A DNA stretch of 64,000 bases from Actinomycetes bacterium. GTDB lineage: Bacteria > Actinomycetota > Actinomycetes > Streptosporangiales > Streptosporangiaceae. Each line of letters begins with the position of its first letter. The stretch's first letter is position 1. A program made the translations under genes and the position numbers. Positions 38,157 through 48,028 of this stretch are shown here, piece after piece. The stretch is taken from contig JAJYTD010000012.1 in NCBI GenBank assembly GCA_021793235.1, positions 47,617 through 111,616 on the forward strand, read 5' to 3'. The notes under the pieces were generated by a model that was given only the letters and a program-made list of their open reading frames with translations, made no database searches and was not told the DNA's origin.

Positions 38157-38407
38157 ACGGACTGGACGACATCGAACTCGCGATGATCACGTCGATGGAG
38201 AACATCGGCATGATCCAGCGCGGCAGTGTCTTCACGCGGGCCTATGTCGAGGTGGTCACCCCTGACAACGTGCGCCTGCGCCTGCTGCCGACACAGGTGC
38301 GGGCGTTTCTGGCCGGAGCGTGTGCGGAGCACAGACGCCTGACCGACACCCCCCACCCGTTGGAACCTGTTGTCAACGACGCATTCAACGCGGACTTCGG
38401 CGCCTGA
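38153..38407 (+). CDS. Uncharacterised 84-aa protein coupled to the zinc finger gene
   Basis: Starts at ATG 38153, overlapping the stop of the zinc finger frame. It reads as a compact alpha/beta protein (ELAMITSMENIGMIQRGSVFTRAYVEVV, then RLRLLPTQVRAFLAGACAEH). I do not recognise a family. No membrane segment. Given the ATGA overlap it probably works with, or is regulated through, the zinc finger peptide. Confidence 0.65.
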   Translation: MNGLDDIELAMITSMENIGMIQRGSVFTRAYVEVVTPDNVRLRLLPTQVRAFLAGACAEHRRLTDTPHPLEPVVNDAFNADFGA

Positions 38408-38421
38408 GGCCGGAGACGGCG

Positions 38422-40539
38422 TCAGGGCGTGGTCACCAGTGCCGGGCGGAGCTCACCGGCGATGTCGGTGTCTCCGCGGCGGGTGAGCAGGTCCAGCAGG
38501 GCCCGCGGGTCGGTGTTGGAGTCGTCGCCGTCCTCAGTGATCCGACGGGAGATGATCTTCAGCGCCTCTTCTGTCGCCGCGGGGGCCGTGTAGCCGATGA
38601 GGTGCAGCGCTCGGCTCGTCGGCCCGCAGTCACTGAGATCGGCGGCCGGAAGGCGGCGGGCGTCCAGCCGGTCGCCGTTGACGGTGATGAAGACCCGGTC
38701 TCCGGCTTGGGCGGAGAGCCGGCGCAGCAGCGGACGCAGCGAGTCGAACGCCGGCTGGTCGCGCCAGACCAGGACGAGCAGGTCGGCACCGGGCGCGGTG
38801 AGGCACAGCAGTCGCCCCGGCTGCAGCCCCAGGTATGTGGCATATCCGGGCGGCACGGTGACGGGGGCCCCGTTGAGGTGGTCGGCGGTGACATCCACAC
38901 GGTGCCACCAACGGCCGTCAGGGGCGCGGAAGCAGCGCGCCGACACCGCCACCCGAGGAGGCTGTTCCTGCTGCGGCGGCGCGGTCGCAGCCGGGCGGCG
39001 GCGCCGGATCGGCAGCCCGCTGCTCGTCGTCTCGCCGGCCCCTTGCACCAGGTGGGTATGGCCGTTATAGCCCGGGGCCGGTGCGGGCGCCTCCATCGAC
39101 GTTGACGGGTCCACCAGTACGTAGCCGTCGCGGATGGTGACGCCTGGAGTGCTCAGCAACCAGGCCCGCAGCGACTGCTGGCGGATTCCGAGACGGCCCA
39201 GCCGGATACCGGCGTCGGCGAGGCTGGGGCCGTCGCTCAGCAATTCCCGGGTCTGCCAGCGCATCCGGTGCGGGTCGTCGGCGACGAGCCACCCGTTGTA
39301 CAGGCGGCGGTCGGTGAACAGGGTGATGATCACCCGCCACAGTGGCGTGCCCAGCGAGGGCACCTCGACCGGATGGTCCGGGTGCGCGCTGATCAGGTGA
39401 TCGATAGTGGTGGCTGCGCCGAGCTCTTCGGACAGCTTTTGGAGATGTTCGGTGATCGGGGTGCCGTCCGGCGAGCCCAGCCACTGCAGCAGGTGCTCCT
39501 CCACGGTGCGCTGGGCGTTGCGGATCTCGCCGATCTCGACGCTGATCTGGTCGGAGAGCAACCGGATGCTGACCGGATCGGTTGCGAAAAGCCGCTCGGC
39601 GGCAACAACGCGCTCAAGCTCTCGCCAACTGCGGAACAACCCCTCCACGAGGTCGACGAGCGGGTGGCAGCCCGGTTCCGGTGCCGGCTCGGGGACGGAG
39701 CCACCGGCCTGCTCGCGGTACTCCTTGGGCGGGCCGAACGCGGGGCGGCGCAGGGTGCGTCCGGGGCCGAGCAGAGAACTGCGGAACTTCTGCGCGCCGC
39801 CTTCGGCGAAGTCGGCGGCTGTGCTCTCGGGCCGGCTCGCATGCTCTTCCTCGTCGCGCTGGGCGCGCAATGCGCGCAGCGTGCGGATCGCCCGGGTGGC
39901 CGCGCTCGGCGGGGGCGGAGGGGAGTCGGCGGTGTGGTCTGCGGGGCGCCGCGGGTCGGCGGAGTCGGCGGAGTCGGCGCCGGTGGCGGTGCTCAGGTAG
40001 GTCAGAGCGTTGTGCACGTGTTCGGGGGCCGAGGCGGGCATCCAGTTGCCGATCGTCCGCACGGCCTCGATCATCAGCGCGGGGGAGGGGACCGGGCCGC
40101 GGATGTGGTCGCGGGTGAACGGGTGTACCGCGCGCCAAGTCACCGCGCTGACGATATCGATCGCGCAGCAGTCGGCAGGGAAGGGCCACGTCTCCATGGT
40201 TGCGGGGCTCGCGGTGATCAGCTGCTCCCAGGATCCTGCTGTGGCGAGGACGGCTCCGCGCACCGGTTCGGCGATCTCGGCCAGGTCCACCTGCAGTGTC
40301 CGCAGGGTCGGCAGGAACTCCGCGAGTTCGAGGTGGTCCCACCGCTCGACGGAGAGCCGGGCCAGGGAGTGGGAAAGCCAGGTGGAGCCGGCGATGTCAA
40401 GGACGCGCGGCAGCGGCACAGCGCGCCACCAGCCCTCGATGAGCCGGCCATGCTGCAGGACCGGCGCGGTGTCGGCTGGATTACTCCAGCGCAAGGCGGG
40501 AACGAGGTCGATGAGGCAGATCGGTGAGACGGCATTCAT
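38422..40539 (-). CDS. Large uncharacterised protein with sigma-region-4-like HTH
   Basis: About 705 aa from ATG 40539 (a longer 719-aa version begins at 40581). I cannot name it. Residues roughly 325-375 (VSIRLLSDQISVEIGEIRNAQRTVEEHLLQWL) resemble the sigma region 4 helix-turn-helix. They are followed by LGTPLWRVIITLFTDRRLYNGWLVA and a winged-helix-like stretch ending RDGYVLVD. I know this combination from actinobacterial sigma-like proteins of unknown role. The C-terminal 150 residues (WWHRVDVTADHLNGAPVTVPPGYATYLGL) look like a separate beta-rich module. A proline-rich, disordered linker divides it near 210-235. The role is unknown. Confidence 0.6.
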   Translation of the reverse strand: MNAVSPICLIDLVPALRWSNPADTAPVLQHGRLIEGWWRAVPLPRVLDIAGSTWLSHSLARLSVERWDHLELAEFLPTLRTLQVDLAEIAEPVRGAVLATAGSWEQLITASPATMETWPFPADCCAIDIVSAVTWRAVHPFTRDHIRGPVPSPALMIEAVRTIGNWMPASAPEHVHNALTYLSTATGADSADSADPRRPADHTADSPPPPPSAATRAIRTLRALRAQRDEEEHASRPESTAADFAEGGAQKFRSSLLGPGRTLRRPAFGPPKEYREQAGGSVPEPAPEPGCHPLVDLVEGLFRSWRELERVVAAERLFATDPVSIRLLSDQISVEIGEIRNAQRTVEEHLLQWLGSPDGTPITEHLQKLSEELGAATTIDHLISAHPDHPVEVPSLGTPLWRVIITLFTDRRLYNGWLVADDPHRMRWQTRELLSDGPSLADAGIRLGRLGIRQQSLRAWLLSTPGVTIRDGYVLVDPSTSMEAPAPAPGYNGHTHLVQGAGETTSSGLPIRRRRPAATAPPQQEQPPRVAVSARCFRAPDGRWWHRVDVTADHLNGAPVTVPPGYATYLGLQPGRLLCLTAPGADLLVLVWRDQPAFDSLRPLLRRLSAQAGDRVFITVNGDRLDARRLPAADLSDCGPTSRALHLIGYTAPAATEEALKIISRRITEDGDDSNTDPRALLDLLTRRGDTDIAGELRPALVTTP

Positions 40540-40605
40540 CCGCGGAAGACCTCGACCTCCAGGCTTTCGGCTCGTGAACATGAGCAGAACCGCACGGGCA
40601 TTCGG

Positions 40606-40815
40606 TTAGTGCTCCACATTACGGGTACTTCGCCGGTGCGGGGCCGGATCACCGCCGCGGCGGGGCACCACGATGTGTGCTTCCCCGAGATCGTACGTGC
40701 GCCCGCCGCGCATGGATAGTCCCGCGTACGGGAAACGCACGGTCTCCACGGCCGCGGCATTAGGCGCCGGCCATGGGGTGACGGAGAATGCGGTGCCCCT
40801 GAAGTGCTCTTCCAT
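40606..40815 (-). CDS. Possible small protein (69 aa)
   Basis: Upstream of the sigma-like gene on the same strand, ending 66 bp before it. The sequence is mixed polar with RGGRTYDLGEAHIVVPRRGG, plausibly beta-rich. No family recognised and no ribosome site before ATG 40815; the upstream sequence is AT-richer (AAATAGTGACATTTG), so a leaderless message is possible. It could be non-coding. Confidence 0.35.
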   Translation of the reverse strand: MEEHFRGTAFSVTPWPAPNAAAVETVRFPYAGLSMRGGRTYDLGEAHIVVPRRGGDPAPHRRSTRNVEH

Positions 40816-40933
40816 GTGGCAAATGTCACTATTTCAGGATGGGATTCTCCCGATTCCTCGGGTGGGCGCGTTCGTATCCCTGTGCTAATAACGTCGAACC
40901 GGAGACGATACGCCGAAGCCCCTCCTGCAGGGT

Positions 40934-41413
40934 TCACCGGGCGAGGGCCGCCACAGTGTCGGGGTGGATCGGCACGCTCGCGGTATTGCCCGGATTGAGT
41001 GCCAACCCGACGCCCTCAGGCATCACGCCCGCGAGCTCCCGAGCCGGGAGGACCGTGAAGGGCAGTCCGGCGCTGCGCTCGTTGAGCTGTCCTTCTGAGG
41101 TGAAGACCGGGATGAACCGGGTCCCCTCCAGCTCCAGGGTCGGTAGCGCGATCGACCCGTCCTCCTGGGTCCCCGACCCCTCGGGCAGGGGGACCCATAC
41201 CTCACCCTCGCGCAGTGCCGCGACGAACGTCTGGACGAGTGCGGTGTCCGCAGTGCCGTCGTCGGGTCGGGCCAGCGCCGCGTCCAGTGCCTCCTCCACG
41301 CGGTTGGCGGGGAACGCTGCGGCCTGAGGGGAGTCGGGGTTCGGTTCTGCGGTGCTCAACTGAGAGAACAACTCCTCAGAAAGATCGGCGGTTCCGCGGT
41401 TCCGGTACGGCAC
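40934..41413 (-). CDS. SseB N-terminal domain protein
   Basis: A 159-aa protein fitting the SseB domain common in actinobacteria (often annotated as enhanced serine sensitivity or type III secretion-like). The central EGEVWVPLPEG... and FIPVFTSEGQLNERSAGLPFTVLPARELAGVMPEGVGLALNPGN match the family. The function is unknown. The start is GTG 41413; a shorter start within the first 20 codons is possible. Confidence 0.75.
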   Translation of the reverse strand: MPYRNRGTADLSEELFSQLSTAEPNPDSPQAAAFPANRVEEALDAALARPDDGTADTALVQTFVAALREGEVWVPLPEGSGTQEDGSIALPTLELEGTRFIPVFTSEGQLNERSAGLPFTVLPARELAGVMPEGVGLALNPGNTASVPIHPDTVAALAR

Positions 41414-41618
41414 CGGGACCGGCGGTGTCGCCGCTGTCGGTCAGTTCTGTGCAGGCACGTCAGCGGTTGTCAGCGGTATGCTTGTACGGCACGCCGTACC
41501 CCGCCATCCCCCGTTGACACATGCTCGGGGCGCGCGAACGGCAACATCCCTCCTTCCGGGCGCGCCCGTGGCACCTTGGCGTCTCGGTGAGAGCGGCCCA
41601 GATGCATGATTGGTTGAC

Positions 41619-42488
41619 GTGACTGACCTGGAGATGAATCCCCCTGGAAACGCTCAGGCGGAGAGCCCCTCGGTCATCCGTTCGTATGTGGCGATCGGTG
41701 ACAGCCTGACCGAAGGGCTTGATGACCTGTCGCCCGACGGTGAATACCGCGGCTTCGCCGATCGGCTCGCCCAGCACTTGAGTACCGGCGTGCGCGATTT
41801 CCGCTACGCCAACCTCGCGGTGCGGGGCCGACGCATGCGGCATATCTTCGGCGAACAGCTCGAACAGACCCTTGATTACGCGCCTGACCTGGTCACTGTG
41901 CACGCGGGCGGCAACGACGTGCTGCGGCCCAACACCAACCTGGACGCTCTCGCGGTCCAGTTCGAGGTCGGCGTCCGGCGGCTGCAACAGGCCGGGATCC
42001 GCGTGGTGATCCTCTCCGGGCACGACACCGGGTGGATTCCCGTGCTGCGCGTGTACCGCGGTCGGATCGCGGTGTTCAGTATGCATCTGCGCCGCATCGC
42101 TGAGCGCACCGGATGCGACATCGCGGACCTGTGGTCGATGGAAGCGCTGAACGACCCCCGTGCCTGGAGCGCCGACCGCCTGCACTTCAACGCGGACGGC
42201 CATCGCATCGTCGCCGCCCGCATCGCCGACCTTCTCGGTGCTCCCATGGGGCCGCGTGAGATCTGGGCCCACCCCTGGGACGCCCCGCCCGAGCGGTTGC
42301 CGCGCATCCTGCGTCGGCGCGCGAACCTCAAGTGGACCCGCGAACACCTGGTTCCGTGGCTGGGGCGGCGGGCCTTCGGACGCTCATCCGGCGACGGCCG
42401 ACTGCCCAAACGTCCCGACTTCACCAGGCTCAACGGCGACTTCGTCGGTACCGACGAAGTCGAGGGCAGCGGCTTCGGACCGGCCTGA
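41619..42488 (+). CDS. SGNH/GDSL-family hydrolase
   Basis: A lipase or esterase-like protein of about 289 aa. Block I is YVAIGDSLTEGLDD (nucleophile Ser in GDSL), block III is HAGGNDVLRP, and block V is DRLHFNADGHRIVA with the Asp-x-x-His pair. There is no signal peptide, so it is probably cytoplasmic. GTG 41619 was chosen arbitrarily between TTG 41610 and ATG 41634; none has a good ribosome site. The C-terminal ~70 residues are basic and outside the usual fold. Confidence 0.85.
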   Translation: MTDLEMNPPGNAQAESPSVIRSYVAIGDSLTEGLDDLSPDGEYRGFADRLAQHLSTGVRDFRYANLAVRGRRMRHIFGEQLEQTLDYAPDLVTVHAGGNDVLRPNTNLDALAVQFEVGVRRLQQAGIRVVILSGHDTGWIPVLRVYRGRIAVFSMHLRRIAERTGCDIADLWSMEALNDPRAWSADRLHFNADGHRIVAARIADLLGAPMGPREIWAHPWDAPPERLPRILRRRANLKWTREHLVPWLGRRAFGRSSGDGRLPKRPDFTRLNGDFVGTDEVEGSGFGPA

Positions 42489-42637
42489 CCCCGACCGCTT
42501 CGGCTCAGTTGCGGGCCAATCCCCGGATGAGGTCACCGACGTGCACGGTGCCCGCGCATACGCCGACATCGAATCCGCGTACCGCCAACGGCGGAATCAC
42601 CACGCTGCGGGTCCGGCCGCCAGGGGCGGAAAGCGCG

Positions 42638-44077
<1,440 letters not shown>

Positions 44078-44176
44078 AGCTGCCGGCTCCTCCGAAGAAG
44101 CGGTCGGTTCGAAAGTCGCGGAATGATCCGCGAGGACGGATCGGTTGAACCTCCGATCATCGGACCGTCGGTTCGT

Positions 44177-44216
44177 CGGGCGGGAGGTCCGGGCCGCGGC
44201 CCGGACCTCCCGCCCG
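44177..44216. terminator. Perfect 40-bp palindrome between fabF and accD
   Basis: Arms 44177-44195 and 44198-44216 are exact inverted repeats of 19 bp around GC, making the whole 40 bp self-complementary. It lies directly after fabF (stop at 44229) and 100 bp before accD. No T-tract is present. It may reduce read-through from fabF into accD or act as an RNA stability element. Confidence 0.55.
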
Positions 44217-44228
44217 CTCACAGCCCCC

Positions 44229-45467
44229 TCAGGTCCGGCGGAACACCACGGCGATGTTGTGGCCGCCGAAACCGAACGACTCGTTGATCGCGGCCAGGGC
44301 GTCGGCGGGAAGGTCGCGCGGCTTGTCCCGCACGATGTCGACCTGGACGCCGGGATCGAGCTCGTTGATGTTGATCGTCGGAGGTATGCGCCCCTCGTGC
44401 AGGGCCAGGATGGTCGCGATCGACTCCACGGCACCGGCTCCGCCGAGCAGGTGCCCGGTCATGGACTTGGTCGAGGTGACCATCACCCGGTCGGCGGCGG
44501 CGTCGCCCAGTGCGGAGCGGATGGCGACGGTCTCGCCGACGTCACCGGCCGGAGTGGAGGTCGCGTGCGCGTTGACGTGGGCGATGTCGGAGGGCTTGAG
44601 ATCGGCGTCGCTCAAGGCGGAGCGGATGGCGCGGGCCTGGCCGGCCCCTTCGGGGTCGGGGTGCACGATGTCGTGGGCATCGTTGGTGTAGGCGGCACCG
44701 GCCGCCACCGCGTAGACGCGTGCTCCGCGTCTGGCCGCGTGCTCTGCCGACTCCAGGACGATCACCCCGGCGCCCTCGCCCATGACGAAGCCGTCGCGGT
44801 CGGCATCCCACGGGCGGGAGGCCCGCTGCGGATCCTCGTTGTGGGTCGACAGGGCCCGCATGGACGCGAACGAGGCGATGTTCAACGGGTGGATGGCGGC
44901 CTCGGTACCGCCGGCGATCACGACGTCGGCGCGGCCGTCGCGGATCATGCGGATCGCGTCGGCGATGGCCTCGGCGCTGGAGGCGCAGGCGCTCACCGGT
45001 GCGTGTGCGCCCGCCCGGGCACTGAACTCCAGGGAAACGGCAGCCGCGGGGCTGTTCGGCATGAGCATCGGCACCGTGAACGGCGAGACGCGCTTCCAGC
45101 CCTTCTCGCGGAAGGTGTCGTACTGCTCCAGGATGGTCAGGATGCCGCCGATACCGCTGGAGACGACGGCGCCCAGGCGCACCGGGTCGACCTCGGGGGC
45201 TCCGGCGTCCTCCCACGCCTCCTGCGCAGCGATCAGCGCGAACTGCTGCGTGCGGTCCAGGCGGCGCAGCCGCTGGCGAGGGAGCCGCTCCGATGGTTCC
45301 ACCGCAACACGGCCGGCGAAGTGGACCGGGAGCTCATCGACCCAGTCTTCAGTGAGTGTCGCGATACCGGACCGACCTTCGAGAAGCGCGGACCAGGTTG
45401 TGGCGACGTCGCCCCCCAGTGGGGTGGTGGCGCCGAGGCCAGTGACGACGACTTCGGTGGTACTCAT
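44229..45467 (-). CDS. fabF: 3-oxoacyl-ACP synthase II
   Basis: A 412-aa condensing enzyme that elongates acyl-ACP. The catalytic triad is complete: Cys161 in VSACASSAEAI, His301 in VNAHATSTPAGD and His339 in SMTGHLLGGAGA. The start ATG opens MSTTEVVVTGLGATTPLG. It follows acpP by 126 bp on the same strand, within the FAS II initiation cluster. Confidence 0.95.
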   Translation of the reverse strand: MSTTEVVVTGLGATTPLGGDVATTWSALLEGRSGIATLTEDWVDELPVHFAGRVAVEPSERLPRQRLRRLDRTQQFALIAAQEAWEDAGAPEVDPVRLGAVVSSGIGGILTILEQYDTFREKGWKRVSPFTVPMLMPNSPAAAVSLEFSARAGAHAPVSACASSAEAIADAIRMIRDGRADVVIAGGTEAAIHPLNIASFASMRALSTHNEDPQRASRPWDADRDGFVMGEGAGVIVLESAEHAARRGARVYAVAAGAAYTNDAHDIVHPDPEGAGQARAIRSALSDADLKPSDIAHVNAHATSTPAGDVGETVAIRSALGDAAADRVMVTSTKSMTGHLLGGAGAVESIATILALHEGRIPPTININELDPGVQVDIVRDKPRDLPADALAAINESFGFGGHNIAVVFRRT

Positions 45468-45554
45468 TGGCCTATCGCCCTTCTCGTCTCGTGTTCGATC
45501 CCGGCCGATCCGGGCCGGGCAGGGGCCGCGTCACACCCCGTGTGCGGGGCCGCG

Positions 45555-45579
45555 GCCCGCCGGCACGGCGCCGGCGGGC
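45555..45579. terminator. Hairpin between acpP and fabF
   Basis: Perfect 10-bp arms (GCCCGCCGGC and complement) with a 5-nt loop, located in the 126-bp gap between acpP and fabF. It may give partial termination so that ACP is made in excess over FabF, a common need in this cluster. That role is inference. Confidence 0.45.
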
Positions 45580-45593
45580 ACTGGAGCGGTGTC

Positions 45594-45833
45594 CTACTTC
45601 TGGATGAAGTTGATGACATCCTGTACCGTCTTGAGGTCCTTGAGCTGGTCGTCAGGGATCTCAACACCGAACTTGTCCTGAGCGGCGACGGCGATCTCCA
45701 CCATGGAGAGCGAGTCGATGTCGAGGTCGTCGACGAAGCTCTTCTCCGGAGTGACCTCGGCGGCCGGGACGCCGGCGATCTCATCGATGATCTCGCCGAG
45801 GCCTGCCAGGATCTCCTGCTCAGAGTGGGCCAT
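45594..45833 (-). CDS. acpP: Acyl carrier protein
   Basis: A 79-aa acidic ACP that carries the growing fatty acid on 4'-phosphopantetheine. The attachment serine is Ser41 in DLDIDSLSMVE. ATG 45833 has GGAG in the upstream leader. It sits between fabH and fabF, the standard place. Confidence 0.97.
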   Translation of the reverse strand: MAHSEQEILAGLGEIIDEIAGVPAAEVTPEKSFVDDLDIDSLSMVEIAVAAQDKFGVEIPDDQLKDLKTVQDVINFIQK

Positions 45834-45908
45834 GTTGGGATTTCTCCTTCGTACTTCTTACTGGTGGACGTCCGCCGTGGGACGGCGCGAGCGCTACCCC
45901 ACGGATGT

Positions 45909-46862
45909 CTAGGGAATCTGCAGGACCTGTGCCGCATAGGTCAGCCCGGCGCCGAATCCCAGGGTGAGCACAGTGCTCCCCGAAGGCAGCTCGCCGCGTT
46001 CGGCCATGCGCGAGAGCGCGAGCGGAACCGACGCGGACGAGGTGTTGCCCGCGGTGACAATATCGCGGGCGATGATCGCCTGCGGCGCCTGCAGCTTCCG
46101 GGCGATCGCCTCGATGATGCGCAGGTTGGCCTGGTGCGGTACGAAGGCGGTCAGCTCCGAAGGGGCCACCCCGGCACGCTCCAGCGCCTTCAGCGCAACC
46201 GAGTGCAGCTCGGTGGTGGTCCACCGGAAGACCGCCTGGCCCTCCTGGAAGAGGTACTTGTTCTCGCGCAGGTAGATCCTGTCGGCGCGCTCGCCGGAGC
46301 TGCCCCACACGACCGGGCCGATGCCGGGGGTGTCGGCGGCGGTGACCACGACCGCTCCTGCACCGTCGGCGAAGATCACACACGTGGAGCGATCGGTCCA
46401 GTCGACCCACTCCGACAGCTTCTCGGAGCCGATCACCAGCACACTGCGCGCCGAGCCGCCGCGGACGGCGTCGGAGGCCAGGTTCAGCGCGTAGCAGAAG
46501 CCGGCGCAGGCGGCGTTGACATCGAACGCACCGGGCGCGGAGATCCCCAGCCGGGCGGCGACACTGGCGGCGGCGTTGGGAATCTGGTCCGTCTTGGTGC
46601 AGGTGGCGACGATGACCAGGTCGATGTCGCCGGGGTCGACGCCGCCGGCGGCCAGGGCCTTGCCTCCGGCGGTCGCGGCCATGCTGATCACGGTGTCATC
46701 GGGGCCGGCGATACGCCGTTCCCTGATGCCGACCCGGCTCTGGATCCACTCGTCTGAGGTGTCCACGCGCTCGGCGAGGTCGGCATTGGTGACGACGTTA
46801 CTGGGCTGGTATTCGCCGAACGCGACGATGCGCGCGCCGGGTGCCGCAGGAGAGAGGTTCAT
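45909..46862 (-). CDS. fabH: 3-oxoacyl-ACP synthase III
   Basis: A 317-aa KAS III, which condenses an acyl-CoA primer with malonyl-ACP to start fatty acid synthesis. Catalytic residues Cys119 (NAACAGF), His243 (PHQAN) and Asn273 (AGNTSS) are present. The ATG is shared with the fabD stop (TGATG overlap at 46860-46864), so translation is coupled. Confidence 0.96.
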   Translation of the reverse strand: MNLSPAAPGARIVAFGEYQPSNVVTNADLAERVDTSDEWIQSRVGIRERRIAGPDDTVISMAATAGGKALAAGGVDPGDIDLVIVATCTKTDQIPNAAASVAARLGISAPGAFDVNAACAGFCYALNLASDAVRGGSARSVLVIGSEKLSEWVDWTDRSTCVIFADGAGAVVVTAADTPGIGPVVWGSSGERADRIYLRENKYLFQEGQAVFRWTTTELHSVALKALERAGVAPSELTAFVPHQANLRIIEAIARKLQAPQAIIARDIVTAGNTSSASVPLALSRMAERGELPSGSTVLTLGFGAGLTYAAQVLQIP

Positions 46863-47815
46863 CAGGCATGGCCTTCCGTTTCAAAGGGAGAGCTTCCGGC
46901 GTGCTCGGCGATCATGTCACGTGCGCGGTCCACATCATCGGGGGTCTTGACGGCGAGCAGTTCGGTGCCCCGCAAGGCCCGCTTGGCCAGGCCCACCAGA
47001 GTGCCCGCGGGCGGGAGTTCGATGAGGGCGGTGATCCCGAGGTCGGCCAGGGTCTGCGTGCAGGCGTCCCAGCGGACCGGCGAGCTGATCTGGGAGACGA
47101 GGCGGTCCAGGTACTCGTTGCCATCGGCGACCACGGCGCCGTCGCGGTTGGACAGCAGCCGGATCCGCGGGGCCGCCGCCGAGATCGAGGCGGCGGCCGC
47201 CTCGACGCGCTGCACGGCCGGGGCCATGTGCTCGGTATGGAACGCGCCGGCGACCGAGAGCGGACGCAGCCGTGCGCGGTCCGGCTTGCTGTCGGCGAAC
47301 GCCGCGAGCTGCTCCTCGGTTCCGGCGGCCACGATCTGCCCGGATCCGTTGTCGTTGGCGGGGGTGAGGCCGGCCGCCTCGATGGCGGCCAGCACCTCGG
47401 CACGGTCCCCGCCGAGTACCGCGGTCATGCCGGTGGCGGTGGCCGCGGCGGCCTCGGCCATGCCCCGCCCGCGCTCGGCCACCAGGCTCAGCGCGTCCTC
47501 GGGCGTCAGTACGCCCGCGATCCCCGCGGCGGTGAACTCGCCGACGCTGTGGCCCGCGACGACGTCGGCGGAAGCACTGTCAAGATCGCCGAACAGTGCG
47601 ATGGCGGCCGCGAAACCGGCGCTGACCAGCAGCGGTTGGGCAATGGCGGTGTCGCGGATCTCATCCGCGCCCGCGGTGGTGCCATAGCGCGGCAGGTCCA
47701 GCGCGGTGACCTTGGACCATCGCTCGAAGAGCTCCGGCATACCGGGCAGTTCGAGCCATGGTGCAAGGAAACCGGGGACCTGGGCGCCTTGGCCGGGAGC
47801 GACGATTGCAAGCAC
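46862..47815 (-). CDS. fabD: Malonyl-CoA:ACP transacylase
   Basis: A 317-aa malonyl transferase. GTG 47815 with AAGGTGG five bases upstream gives VLAIVAPGQGAQ at the N-terminus; longer frames lack that site. The nucleophile Ser90 lies in VAGHSVGEF, and His193 in AGAFHTEHM. It is the first gene of the fab operon and is divergent from the FasR-like regulator. Confidence 0.95.
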   Translation of the reverse strand: MLAIVAPGQGAQVPGFLAPWLELPGMPELFERWSKVTALDLPRYGTTAGADEIRDTAIAQPLLVSAGFAAAIALFGDLDSASADVVAGHSVGEFTAAGIAGVLTPEDALSLVAERGRGMAEAAAATATGMTAVLGGDRAEVLAAIEAAGLTPANDNGSGQIVAAGTEEQLAAFADSKPDRARLRPLSVAGAFHTEHMAPAVQRVEAAAASISAAAPRIRLLSNRDGAVVADGNEYLDRLVSQISSPVRWDACTQTLADLGITALIELPPAGTLVGLAKRALRGTELLAVKTPDDVDRARDMIAEHAGSSPFETEGHA

Positions 47816-47883
47816 GTCATCCACCTTGCCCTGTAGGACATCGCCAGCCGGATAGGGACAGGTACGAAGTTTGGCGGGACCAA

Positions 47884-47902
47884 TTTGTGCGAGTCCCACA
47901 AA
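47884..47902. promoter_or_regulatory. Palindrome in the fabD/fasR intergenic region
   Basis: TTTGTG-N7-CACAAA, perfect 6-bp arms, with a second short palindrome TTGG-N5-CCAA just upstream (47871-47883). The pair sits between fabD and the divergent fasR-like gene. FasR is known to activate fab promoters in Streptomyces and Mycobacterium, so this is a candidate site. No consensus was available to compare exactly. Confidence 0.35.
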
Positions 47903-48028
47903 ACGGCCCGCTTCTTCGAGCTCGGCATGTGGGTCCGGTCACATTGCGGGCGCTGGGTGACGCGGAGCAGCGTCCAGAACCCGCCACCGGGTCGTTCGGT
48001 GCGTGCGGCGTGATGCCACGCTAGAACG

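Noticed and set aside
40536..40937. A 133-codon minus-strand frame before the sigma-like gene
   Set aside because: It overlaps the 69-aa candidate in another frame and has no motifs or ribosome site; at most one of the two is real and neither is strong.
42505..42637. A small minus-strand gene after accD ending at 42505
   Set aside because: The short readable end (VVIPPLAVRGFDVGVC) has no ribosome site or start of usable length; possible but unsupported.
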